A stretch of 64,000 nucleotides of DNA from an uncultured Bacteroidales bacterium (GTDB taxonomy: Bacteria; Bacteroidota; Bacteroidia; Bacteroidales; Bacteroidaceae). Shown piece by piece: positions 43,145 through 50,482 of the stretch; position 1 is the stretch's first letter, and every line of letters begins with the position of its first letter. The DNA lies in the NCBI GenBank assembly GCA_902798685.1, contig CADBXO010000008.1, positions 1-64,000 on the forward strand, given 5' to 3'. Made by a program: the position numbers and the translations under genes. Below the pieces are notes generated by a model. The model did no database searches. It was not told where the DNA came from and worked only from the letters and a program-made list of their open reading frames with translations.

Positions 43145-44113
43145 ATGAAAGATCTTTTCCATGTTTGCATGACCGCGCACAAGGAGGTCATGACGAGAAA
43201 TTCTGATGACGCTCGCGATTTCACAAATCTTATGGCTTTGGCTGCGTTCAGAAATGACACCAGCATTCTTGCGGACTCCGTGATGTCTAACCACGTCCAC
43301 TTTATCGTACTGTCCGAGTCGCCGCATAAATTTGCGCTCTCACTCAGGTATTCGGTGACCAAACATTTCAACTACGTTTACGGAAGAATCGGCAGGCTCT
43401 TTGATAAAAGAGTGTTTATCAAGAAGTTGGAGGGAACGAAGCATATTCAGATGGCCATAAACTATTGCCTCCGGAATGGCCTGCACCACGGGCAGAGTGA
43501 GACCGCTTTCGCGTACCCGTTCAGCACTTGCAACTACATTTTCTCCCGCGCCAGGGGAATTCAGGACTCGAACCTGTCATTTAATCGGGCCGAGATTCAA
43601 TCGTACCTGCCCAAAAACGCTTACTTCCCGGATAATTTTGGCATTGATAGTCAGGGCGTTATATCGAGAAAGACATTTCAGGAAATCAGAATTACCGAAT
43701 CCTGGTTCGGAACGCCCACCAATTACATTTATAACATGAACCGCCGCACGACCGAAGATTGGATAAAGGAGCAGGAGAAGGACGATGTAACGGCCGATCC
43801 TATCACGTTGAAAATCATAGAGAAAGGCGTGCAGTTTGACTCGGAGGCCGATATGCTTAAGAATGAGATGGGTGGCCGGGCTTCGGTGGTGAACATGAAT
43901 GACATGGAGGTTTGCTCCGTGGTCGACAACGATATTCTTGGCCGATACAAGAGCAAGAGCGTCTACCAATTGAATGATAAGCGCCGATGCCAAATCGCTC
44001 TGGAACTCATTCACGATTGTCACATCAATGCGATTCAGGCAGCACGCTGCGTCGCGCTCCCCGTATCCTTCTTGCCCGAAGAGTACCGTCCCAAGAAGCT
44101 CCGCTCATACTAG
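43145..44113 (+). CDS. Divergent Y1/HUH transposase, RAYT-like, with extended C-terminus
   Basis: A 322-residue protein whose N-terminal third looks like a REP-associated transposase. The HUH motif is SNHVHFIV (H50, H52) and the candidate catalytic Tyr is Y107 in AINYCLRNGLHHG, matching the YIHxNPxxxG position. RLFDKRVFIKKL (about 84-95) replaces the LFQDRF block. The C-terminal 200 residues are not shared with the RAYT at 27699 and end in a helical segment (RRCQIALELIHDCHINAIQAARCVALP, about 279-305) that could bind DNA. Arrays B and C sit on both sides, C starting right after the stop codon, so these hairpins are its likely substrates. Confidence 0.8.
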   Translation: MKDLFHVCMTAHKEVMTRNSDDARDFTNLMALAAFRNDTSILADSVMSNHVHFIVLSESPHKFALSLRYSVTKHFNYVYGRIGRLFDKRVFIKKLEGTKHIQMAINYCLRNGLHHGQSETAFAYPFSTCNYIFSRARGIQDSNLSFNRAEIQSYLPKNAYFPDNFGIDSQGVISRKTFQEIRITESWFGTPTNYIYNMNRRTTEDWIKEQEKDDVTADPITLKIIEKGVQFDSEADMLKNEMGGRASVVNMNDMEVCSVVDNDILGRYKSKSVYQLNDKRRCQIALELIHDCHINAIQAARCVALPVSFLPEEYRPKKLRSY

Positions 44114-44133
44114 GATGGCGCATTTTCCTGCTG

Positions 44134-44600
44134 ACCTTAGGGAGAGAAATGGCCGCACCTGCGTTGTAGCTCCCTAAGGTCAGGGGGTAACGCAGGTACG
44201 AGCGTATTTTTCTGCTCACCTTAGGGAGAGAAATGGCTGCACCTGCGTTCTGACTCCCTAAGGTCAGGGGGTAACGCAGGTGATAGCGTTTTTTCTGCTC
44301 ACCTTAGGGATGAAAATGGTCCTACGTGCGCTACAGTTCCCTAAGGTCAGGGGGTGACGCAGGTTCTGGCGTATTTTCTGCTCACCTTAGGGATGAAAAT
44401 GCTTCTACGTGCGCTACAGTTCCCTAAGGTCAGGGGGTAACGCAGGTTCTGGCGTATTTCCTGCTCACCTTAGGGATGAAAATGCTCCTATGTGCGCTAC
44501 AGTTCCCTAAGGTGCAGGGGTAGCCCGCGAGGAAACGTATTTTCCGCGTGACCTTAGGGAAGAAATGGCCCGCACCTGCGTTGTGACTCCCTAAGGTCAC
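44134..44600 (+). repeat. Palindromic tandem array C, family 2 (6 units, 83-84-bp period)
   Basis: Six 47-base hairpins start at 44134, 44218, 44301, 44384, 44467 and 44551. In units 1 and 2 the loop ACCTGCGTT is complementary to AACGCAGGT in the linker (44157-44165 with 44189-44197), allowing a pseudoknot or alternative hairpin. The array begins 20 bases after the HUH transposase stop. The remaining gap to dnaK (44601-44753) holds a small CTGCCaaaacGGCAG hairpin and a sigma-54-like motif. Confidence 0.93.
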
Positions 44601-44685
44601 TGGGTGGCGGGGGAACTCTGCCAAAACGGCAGAAATGTCATGCCGCGGGGTGCAAATGCGGCTCGAGCAATGCATAAAACCATTC

Positions 44686-44701
44686 TGGCACTGCTTTTGT
44701 A
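44686..44701 (+). promoter_or_regulatory. Sigma-54-like motif upstream of dnaK
   Basis: TGGCAC (44686-44691) and TTGTA (44697-44701) are five bases apart, close to the TGGCAC-N5-TTGCA consensus, with one departure at the second block (GT in place of GC). It lies 52 bases before ATG 44754. A TAnnTTTG box was not found there. Confidence 0.35.
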
Positions 44702-44753
44702 CCATTGTCAGTGTCACATTTTTTGAGTTCAAACAAATAAAAAACATACAACT

Positions 44754-46679
44754 ATGGGAAAGATTATTGGAATTGACCTTGGAACCACGAACTCGTGCGT
44801 TTCAGTTTTTGAGGGTAATGAGCCTGTCGTAATCGCTAACAGCGAGGGCAAGCGTACGACTCCTTCAATTGTGGCTTTCGTGGATGGTGGCGAGCGTAAG
44901 GTGGGTGATCCCGCTAAGCGTCAGGCTATTACCAACCCGCAGCGTACCGTGTTCTCAATCAAGCGTTTCATGGGTGAGAACTGGGATCAGGTTCAGAAAG
45001 AGATCGCCCGCGTACCTTACAAGGTAGTTAAGGGTGACAACAATATGCCGCGTGTGGACATTGACGGACGTCTGTACACCGCTCAGGAGATATCGGCCAT
45101 GATTCTTCAGAAGATGAAGAAGACCGCCGAGGATTATCTGGGTCAGGAGGTTACAGAGGCTGTCATCACAGTTCCGGCTTACTTCAGCGACTCACAGCGT
45201 CAGGCCACCAAGGAGGCTGGTCAGATTGCCGGTCTGGATGTAAAGCGTATCGTGAACGAGCCTACCGCTGCCGCTTTGGCATACGGTGTTGACAAGGCTA
45301 ACAAGGATATGAAGATCGCAGTATTCGACCTGGGTGGCGGTACATTCGATATCTCCATCCTGGAGTTCGGCGGCGGCGTATTCGAGGTACTCGCCACCAA
45401 CGGTGATACCCACCTGGGCGGTGATGACTTTGACCAGGTGATCATCAACTGGCTGGTTGAGGAGTTCAAGAAGGACGAGGGTGCAGACCTGACTGCCGAT
45501 CCTATGGCACTGCAGCGTCTTAAGGAGGCTGCCGAGAAGGCCAAGATCGAGCTGTCATCATCAACCAGTACCGAGATCAACCTGCCGTACATCATGCCGG
45601 TAGCAGGTGTTCCGCGTCACCTTGTAAAAACTCTTACACGTGCCAAGTTTGAGCAGCTGGCCAACGGTCTGATCCAGGCTTGTCTGGAGCCCTGCCGCAA
45701 GGCTATGAGTGATGCCGGCCTTAGCAACTCCGATATCGACGAGGTAATCCTGGTAGGTGGTTCAAGCCGTATCCCCGCAGTTCAGAAGCTCGTTGAGGAT
45801 TTCTTCGGCAAGGTACCTTCCAAGGGCGTTAATCCCGATGAGGTAGTAGCCGTAGGTGCTTCAATCCAGGGCGCTATCCTGAACAAGGAGGGTGGTGTAG
45901 GTGACATCGTACTTCTGGATGTAACCCCGCTGACAATGGGTATCGAGACCATGGGTGGTGTAATGACCAAGCTGATCGAGGCCAACACAACCATCCCGTG
46001 CAAGAAGAGTGAAATTTTCTCAACAGCGGCCGATAACCAGACAGCCGTAACAATACACGTTCTGCAGGGCGAGCGCCCCATGGCAAGCCAGAACAAGTCC
46101 ATCGGCCAGTTCAACCTGGAGGGTATCGCACCCGCACGTCGTGGCGTACCTCAAATTGAGGTTACATTCGATATCGACGCCAACGGTATCCTTAAGGTAT
46201 CGGCCAAGGATAAGGCTACAGGCAAGGAGCAGGCTATCCGTATCGAGGCAAGCTCAGGTCTGAGCAAGGAGGAGATTGAGCGCATGAAGGCCGAGGCCGA
46301 GGCAAACGCCGATGCCGATAAGAAGGAGCGTGAGAAAGTTGACAAACTCAACCAGGCTGACTCAATGATCTTCCAGACCGAGCAGCAGCTGCAGGATCTG
46401 GGCGACAAGATTCCTGCCGACAAGAAGGCTCCTATCGAGAGCGCACTCAACGCCCTGAAGGATGCTCACAAGGCTCAGGATCTGGCCGCAATCGACAAGG
46501 CTATGGCCGAGCTCAACACCGCCTTCCAGGCAGCCAGCGCACAGATGTACCAGCAGAGCGGCGCACAGCCCGGTGCCGGCGCAGGTGCCCAGAGCGGTCC
46601 TCAGGACGCCGGTCAGAGCAGCAGCTCCAGCACCTCTGGCGACAACGTCCAGGACGCTGACTTCGAGGAGGTTAAGTAA
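44754..46679 (+). CDS. dnaK: Chaperone DnaK (Hsp70)
   Basis: The 641-residue protein has [17 protein letters not shown] (residues 4-20), the phosphate-2 motif [15 protein letters not shown] (about 190-204), [16 protein letters not shown] (about 330-345) and a substrate-binding domain with [14 protein letters not shown] (about 387-400). The C-terminal tail is rich in Gly, Ala, Gln and Ser and ends DADFEEVK, close to the EEVD-like ending of bacterial DnaK. It folds proteins with DnaJ and GrpE, which are not nearby. A strong terminator follows. Confidence 0.98.
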   Translation: MGKIIGIDLGTTNSCVSVFEGNEPVVIANSEGKRTTPSIVAFVDGGERKVGDPAKRQAITNPQRTVFSIKRFMGENWDQVQKEIARVPYKVVKGDNNMPRVDIDGRLYTAQEISAMILQKMKKTAEDYLGQEVTEAVITVPAYFSDSQRQATKEAGQIAGLDVKRIVNEPTAAALAYGVDKANKDMKIAVFDLGGGTFDISILEFGGGVFEVLATNGDTHLGGDDFDQVIINWLVEEFKKDEGADLTADPMALQRLKEAAEKAKIELSSSTSTEINLPYIMPVAGVPRHLVKTLTRAKFEQLANGLIQACLEPCRKAMSDAGLSNSDIDEVILVGGSSRIPAVQKLVEDFFGKVPSKGVNPDEVVAVGASIQGAILNKEGGVGDIVLLDVTPLTMGIETMGGVMTKLIEANTTIPCKKSEIFSTAADNQTAVTIHVLQGERPMASQNKSIGQFNLEGIAPARRGVPQIEVTFDIDANGILKVSAKDKATGKEQAIRIEASSGLSKEEIERMKAEAEANADADKKEREKVDKLNQADSMIFQTEQQLQDLGDKIPADKKAPIESALNALKDAHKAQDLAAIDKAMAELNTAFQAASAQMYQQSGAQPGAGAGAQSGPQDAGQSSSSSTSGDNVQDADFEEVK

Positions 46680-46698
46680 CAAACCTCGCAAACAACCT

Positions 46699-46735
46699 AA
46701 CCGCGTGGCTCATTCCGGGTCACGCGGTTTTTTTT
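46699..46735 (+). terminator. dnaK terminator
   Basis: AACCGCGTG (46699-46707) pairs with CACGCGGTT (46721-46729), followed by T to 46735. Confidence 0.9.
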
Positions 46736-46745
46736 GCGCTTTTTT

Positions 46746-46886
46746 GCCAAAGTGTCCCACGCCCATCGGCCCAAGAATACGCTCTCTCGCGGGTTGTTGT
46801 GGGACACTGCCTCTAAATGAGGGGGTGTAACACAACGAGCGGGCTCAGGGGGCGCAGGGAGGGGGGTGAGCGTGGGACACTTTGGC
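46746..46886 (+). repeat. 141-bp palindromic element, family 3, copy 1
   Basis: Terminal inverted repeats are GCCAAAGTGTCCCACG (46746-46761) and CGTGGGACACTTTGGC (46871-46886). An internal GTGGGACAC copy and AATACGCTCTCTCGCGGG-type sequence lie between. It follows the dnaK terminator and precedes the msrA promoter. Confidence 0.88.
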
Positions 46887-46895
46887 GAAAATCGC

Positions 46896-46903
46896 TATCT
46901 TTG
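46896..46903 (+). promoter_or_regulatory. -7 box of msrA
   Basis: TATCTTTG lies 39 bases before ATG 46943, immediately outside the palindromic element. Confidence 0.5.
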
Positions 46904-46942
46904 TGCGGACAAAAACAAATGAGAAAAAACACGATTTGAGTC

Positions 46943-47461
46943 ATGAATAAGGAGATTTATTTTGCGGCGGGATGCTTTTGGGGGGCCGAGAAGTACCTCA
47001 AGCTCGTTCGGGGCGTGATTAGCACCGAGGTGGGTTTTGCTAATGGAAATACGCAGAACCCCACTTACAAGGAGGTCTATACCGATACTACGGGATATGC
47101 TGAGTGCGTTCACGTAACTTATGACCCGCAGGTTATTGCTATTGATAAGCTGACTCGAATATACTTCAAGGCGATTGATCCTACCAGTCTGAACAAGCAG
47201 GGGGAGGATGAGGGAACACGCTATCGCACAGGTGTTTATTACGGGGCCGATACTGACGCGGCAACGGTTGAACTCCTGCAGAAAGTGTTTGACGAGCAGC
47301 AGGAGGCACTCGCACCCGGCCAGAAACTGGCAGTAGAGCTGTTGCCGCTGAAGAACTTCTATCGCGCGGAGGAATATCACCAAGACTACCTGGACAAGAA
47401 CCCGACCGGTTACTGTCACCTGACTCCGGCGCTGTTTCGCTTAGCTGCCGAAGCGAACTGA
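46943..47461 (+). CDS. msrA: Peptide methionine sulfoxide reductase MsrA
   Basis: A 172-residue MsrA with the catalytic GCFWG motif (C11) at the N-terminus, VGFANGNTQNPTYKEVYTDTTGYAECVHVTYDP (about 30-62) and QGEDEGTRYRTGVYY (about 87-101), all standard for the family. It reduces methionine S-sulfoxide in proteins or free, using thioredoxin. No MsrB domain is fused. There is no signal peptide. Two directly repeated 140-bp palindromes flank it, so it may be a recent arrival or simply a gene between two insertions. Confidence 0.96.
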   Translation: MNKEIYFAAGCFWGAEKYLKLVRGVISTEVGFANGNTQNPTYKEVYTDTTGYAECVHVTYDPQVIAIDKLTRIYFKAIDPTSLNKQGEDEGTRYRTGVYYGADTDAATVELLQKVFDEQQEALAPGQKLAVELLPLKNFYRAEEYHQDYLDKNPTGYCHLTPALFRLAAEAN

Positions 47462-47476
47462 ATTACGCTCAATTTC

Positions 47477-47616
47477 GCCAAAGTGTCCCACGCTCATCGG
47501 CCCAGGAATACGCTCTCTCGCGGGTGAGTGTGGGACACGTGCTCATTTGGAGGGGGTGTAACACAACGAGCGGGCTAAGGGGGCGCAGGGAAGGGGTGCG
47601 TGTGGGACACTTTGGC
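47477..47616 (+). repeat. 140-bp palindromic element, family 3, copy 2
   Basis: It has the same terminal repeats as copy 1 (GCCAAAGTGTCCCACG at 47477-47492, GTGGGACACTTTGGC ending at 47616) and the same orientation. An internal GTGTGGGACAC is present. The remaining stretch to 47761 shows an AT-rich promoter-like region with TAATTTTG at 47697-47704. Confidence 0.88.
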
Positions 47617-47761
47617 GGGGAGAGCGGGAAAGGGCCGATGAGCGAGCAAAAGAAAAAATCTTTACAAACTCGGGCCCCAAGCCTTTTTTTGCGCTATAAT
47701 TTTGCTATAAATATAAATTGCAGTATTTTTACAACAATTTAGTAAATAACCAAAGTCGCAT

Positions 47762-49915
47762 ATGAGAAAAATTCTACTCTTTTCTACTCTCAGCCTGTTT
47801 ACTATGCAGGCTTTCGCTCAACAGCAGATTCCGGAGTACTGTCTGGAAAATGATGTGGTTCATCGCTACCTGACGGAGGTGCAGTATGACCCTAATGACT
47901 ACAGCTACTCCAATATCACGGATTACTGCTACAGCTATCCCTGGGATTGGGAAGGCGAGGGTAAGGGTGTAAGACTTGATTTCCCCAAACCTGTTCCAAT
48001 CAAACTCGCGAGCGCACTCTCTGTTGCAGGAAAGTTGTATGTAGGCGAATCAGAAGATTATTCTGATGCAGATCTGCTGGTAATGGATATTACTCAGGGA
48101 ACTGATTCTATCAATGTTTGGAATCTTATTCCCGGAAGAACTTACAATTGGAAGTTGGTCGATGCAGAAAGCGGTGCTTTGATTACATCCGGTAAGTTCA
48201 AGACCACCGGAACACTGCGTATGCTCAAGATTGACAATGTGTTCAACGTCCGTGACATGGGTGGTTGGATATCAGAGTTGAATGGCCAGCCTCTGAAATA
48301 CGGAAAGATTATCCGCGGTTCAAGGTTGAATGTCAATAAGGATACAACCAAGATGATAACCAAAGCAGGCGCTGAGGAATTAGTAAGGGTAGGTCTTAGA
48401 TCAGAACTTGATATGAGAGACGCTGGCCATTCCAAGAATGCAAAAAATGCTTTCTTTGGCACAAACTATCCTATTCTCAATGTTGACGAGGCCTACAGAA
48501 GCCGTATTGCAACATTTGCTGACGCGCCTCAGAGCATTAAGGGTATCAACCAGCTTATTAAATGGCTCAAGCAGGATAAGCCGGTATATCTTCACTGCTC
48601 AGTCGGTGCTGACCGTACCGGAACAATCGCATATCTGGTCGGTGCATTGTGCGGTATGAGCGAGGATGCTCTCTGCAAGGAGTTTGAGCTCACATCATTC
48701 TCTGGTGACAAGATAGACAATGAGGCAGTCAGCAATCCTAAGAACCTTCAGGAGAAATATGAGCGTCTGGTACGTCAGAGAGACTATACCGGCCGTCTTG
48801 ACAAGAATGACAACAATGAGAGTTACAAGTTCGCCAAGATGGTGGATAAAGTCAAGACTTTCCCCGGTACAACATTATCCCGTAAAGTTTTCAATCATCT
48901 GACAACAGGAGTTAGTAGCAATTATGGCAGCGGTAAAGTATCAGCAGATGATCTGGTTTGGCTTGTAAATTACATGACAGGTTATGTAATAGTCAAGGAT
49001 ATTACAATTGACTGCAATGCATCCCTGACTATGAATAAAGGTGAAGAGTTTAACCTGAATGCAAAAGTCCTGCCTGACACTGCTACAAACAACACCTTGA
49101 CATACGTTTCAAGTGATCCTTCAATCGTTACAGTATCTGACGAGGGAGTTATCAAGGCATTGTGCTGCGGTGATGCAACCATATATATCAAGGCTGATGA
49201 TTTAGTTAAGACTGTTAGGGTAACCGTCAACAGAATCGAGTCAATCACCCCCGCTAACGTAGAGTACAAGGGTGAGACCCTCAATTTCAAGACCCCTGTA
49301 ACCAACAAGGTAAAGGACGGATCGTTCGAGTACGGCTACTACTTCAATTGGAAGAACGCGAGTGACGCCGATATGACATCGGCCGGATTTGACCTGACCA
49401 AGTACAGCCAGGATGCAGACAGCGTATATCTGCAGTCAAAGATTGACGGTGATGATGCATCAGAGGGTTCAATCCGCATGGAGTGGATCGTTTCAAAGAA
49501 GAAGACCTATGCATTCGGATTCAGGATCAAGAACTCAACTGACCTGACCACCACCAAGAATGAGAACCTCAAGATAATGCTCACCAATGACGGCAAGCCC
49601 GACAACAACCCGGATGCCATCATACTGAGCGCACCTTCATACAATGGCGAGTGGACCGATGTACAGTACGTATTCACAACAACCACCCAGAACCGTCTGC
49701 GCATAGTATTCACACACCTGAGCCAGAACGGCAACAACACCTGCTTTGACAATTTCTACCTGGCAGAGCTGAACGTACCTTCAACCAGTATGATCAACCA
49801 GGTAGAGGCCGATGTCAGGGCCGATGACCGCATCTTCAATCTGGCAGGCCAGGAGGTCACCAACCCAGGCAAGGGCGTTTACATCCGCAACGGAAAAAAG
49901 TTCATAATCAAATAA
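47762..49915 (+). CDS. Secreted tyrosine-phosphatase-like protein with Big2 domain and C-terminal sorting-like tail
   Basis: A 717-residue exported protein (signal MRKILLFSTLSLFTMQAFAQ). Domains in order: an Ig-like N-terminal part (about 25-150), a PF13350-type phosphatase domain with FNVRDMGGW (about 162-170) and catalytic HCSVGADRTG (C279, R285), a Big2-like domain (about 420-490, VKDITIDCNASLTMNKG), a carbohydrate-binding-like domain (about 515-680) and a tail IFNLAGQEVTNPGKGVYIRNGKK, like Por/T9SS-type C-terminal domains. It is a paralogue of the gene at 50482. It probably acts on the cell surface or outside; the substrate is unknown. The 5' two thirds are more AT-rich than the 3' third. 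Confidence 0.82.
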   Translation: MRKILLFSTLSLFTMQAFAQQQIPEYCLENDVVHRYLTEVQYDPNDYSYSNITDYCYSYPWDWEGEGKGVRLDFPKPVPIKLASALSVAGKLYVGESEDYSDADLLVMDITQGTDSINVWNLIPGRTYNWKLVDAESGALITSGKFKTTGTLRMLKIDNVFNVRDMGGWISELNGQPLKYGKIIRGSRLNVNKDTTKMITKAGAEELVRVGLRSELDMRDAGHSKNAKNAFFGTNYPILNVDEAYRSRIATFADAPQSIKGINQLIKWLKQDKPVYLHCSVGADRTGTIAYLVGALCGMSEDALCKEFELTSFSGDKIDNEAVSNPKNLQEKYERLVRQRDYTGRLDKNDNNESYKFAKMVDKVKTFPGTTLSRKVFNHLTTGVSSNYGSGKVSADDLVWLVNYMTGYVIVKDITIDCNASLTMNKGEEFNLNAKVLPDTATNNTLTYVSSDPSIVTVSDEGVIKALCCGDATIYIKADDLVKTVRVTVNRIESITPANVEYKGETLNFKTPVTNKVKDGSFEYGYYFNWKNASDADMTSAGFDLTKYSQDADSVYLQSKIDGDDASEGSIRMEWIVSKKKTYAFGFRIKNSTDLTTTKNENLKIMLTNDGKPDNNPDAIILSAPSYNGEWTDVQYVFTTTTQNRLRIVFTHLSQNGNNTCFDNFYLAELNVPSTSMINQVEADVRADDRIFNLAGQEVTNPGKGVYIRNGKKFIIK

Positions 49916-49939
49916 CAAATAACCTTAAACTTACTAACA

Positions 49940-50482
49940 ATGAAAAAGTTCAGAATTTACTCAATGATGCTGCTGTCAGTAGTGATGGGCATCTCATTGG
50001 TTTCTTGCGGTTCAACCGGCAGTGCAACCAAGAAAGAGAAGAAGGCTCTCGTTCTTCAGGAGGGTGACAAGGCTACCCTTGAAGTAGGTGAGGACTACAC
50101 CACAATCACACTGCCCATAGAGCAGACAGCCGAGGATATGGCTCTTTATGAGACAGACGTAATGGGCTATCTCTCAGCTTCAAACGCACCTATCTCTACC
50201 GATGGTAGGACATGGGATACATTCCCCATCTACTATTACCTGCACAACTCATCTGATTGGCTCTTCCAGGGCATTTATGCAAATCCGGAGGAGATCCAGA
50301 TGACAAGAGTTAAGCAGATCCGCGTTGCCAACCGCCGCAAGTATCTGAGAGATTTCGTTGACCAGATGCCTATGCTTGCAAACTCAAAGCAGAAGAAGGT
50401 TGATGACAGCTTCCAGAATGAGGTACGCTTTGGCACACAGTACTACTACTTTGTAGAGATTGTCCTTAAGGATCCCAGATAA
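49940..50482 (+). CDS. Hypothetical lipoprotein between two phosphatase paralogues
   Basis: A 180-residue lipoprotein with signal ending SLVSC (C23) and a Lys-rich start of the mature part (SATKKEKKAL). A long beta and helical region follows, with a tyrosine-rich patch (FPIYYYLHNSSDWLFQGIY, about 95-113) and FGTQYYYFVEIVL near the end. No family is recognised. It starts 24 bases after the first phosphatase gene, and its last base is the first base of the second one, so the three genes form an operon. Confidence 0.68.
   Translation: MKKFRIYSMMLLSVVMGISLVSCGSTGSATKKEKKALVLQEGDKATLEVGEDYTTITLPIEQTAEDMALYETDVMGYLSASNAPISTDGRTWDTFPIYYYLHNSSDWLFQGIYANPEEIQMTRVKQIRVANRRKYLRDFVDQMPMLANSKQKKVDDSFQNEVRFGTQYYYFVEIVLKDPR

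Noticed and set aside
41101-44600. Regular repeats that could be taken for CRISPR arrays
   Set aside because: The linkers between hairpins are themselves repeated and not unique, the repeat unit is 83 bp, and no cas gene is in the window.
44430-44747. Minus-strand frame inside array C
   Set aside because: It is made of translated hairpin units and has no independent support as a gene.
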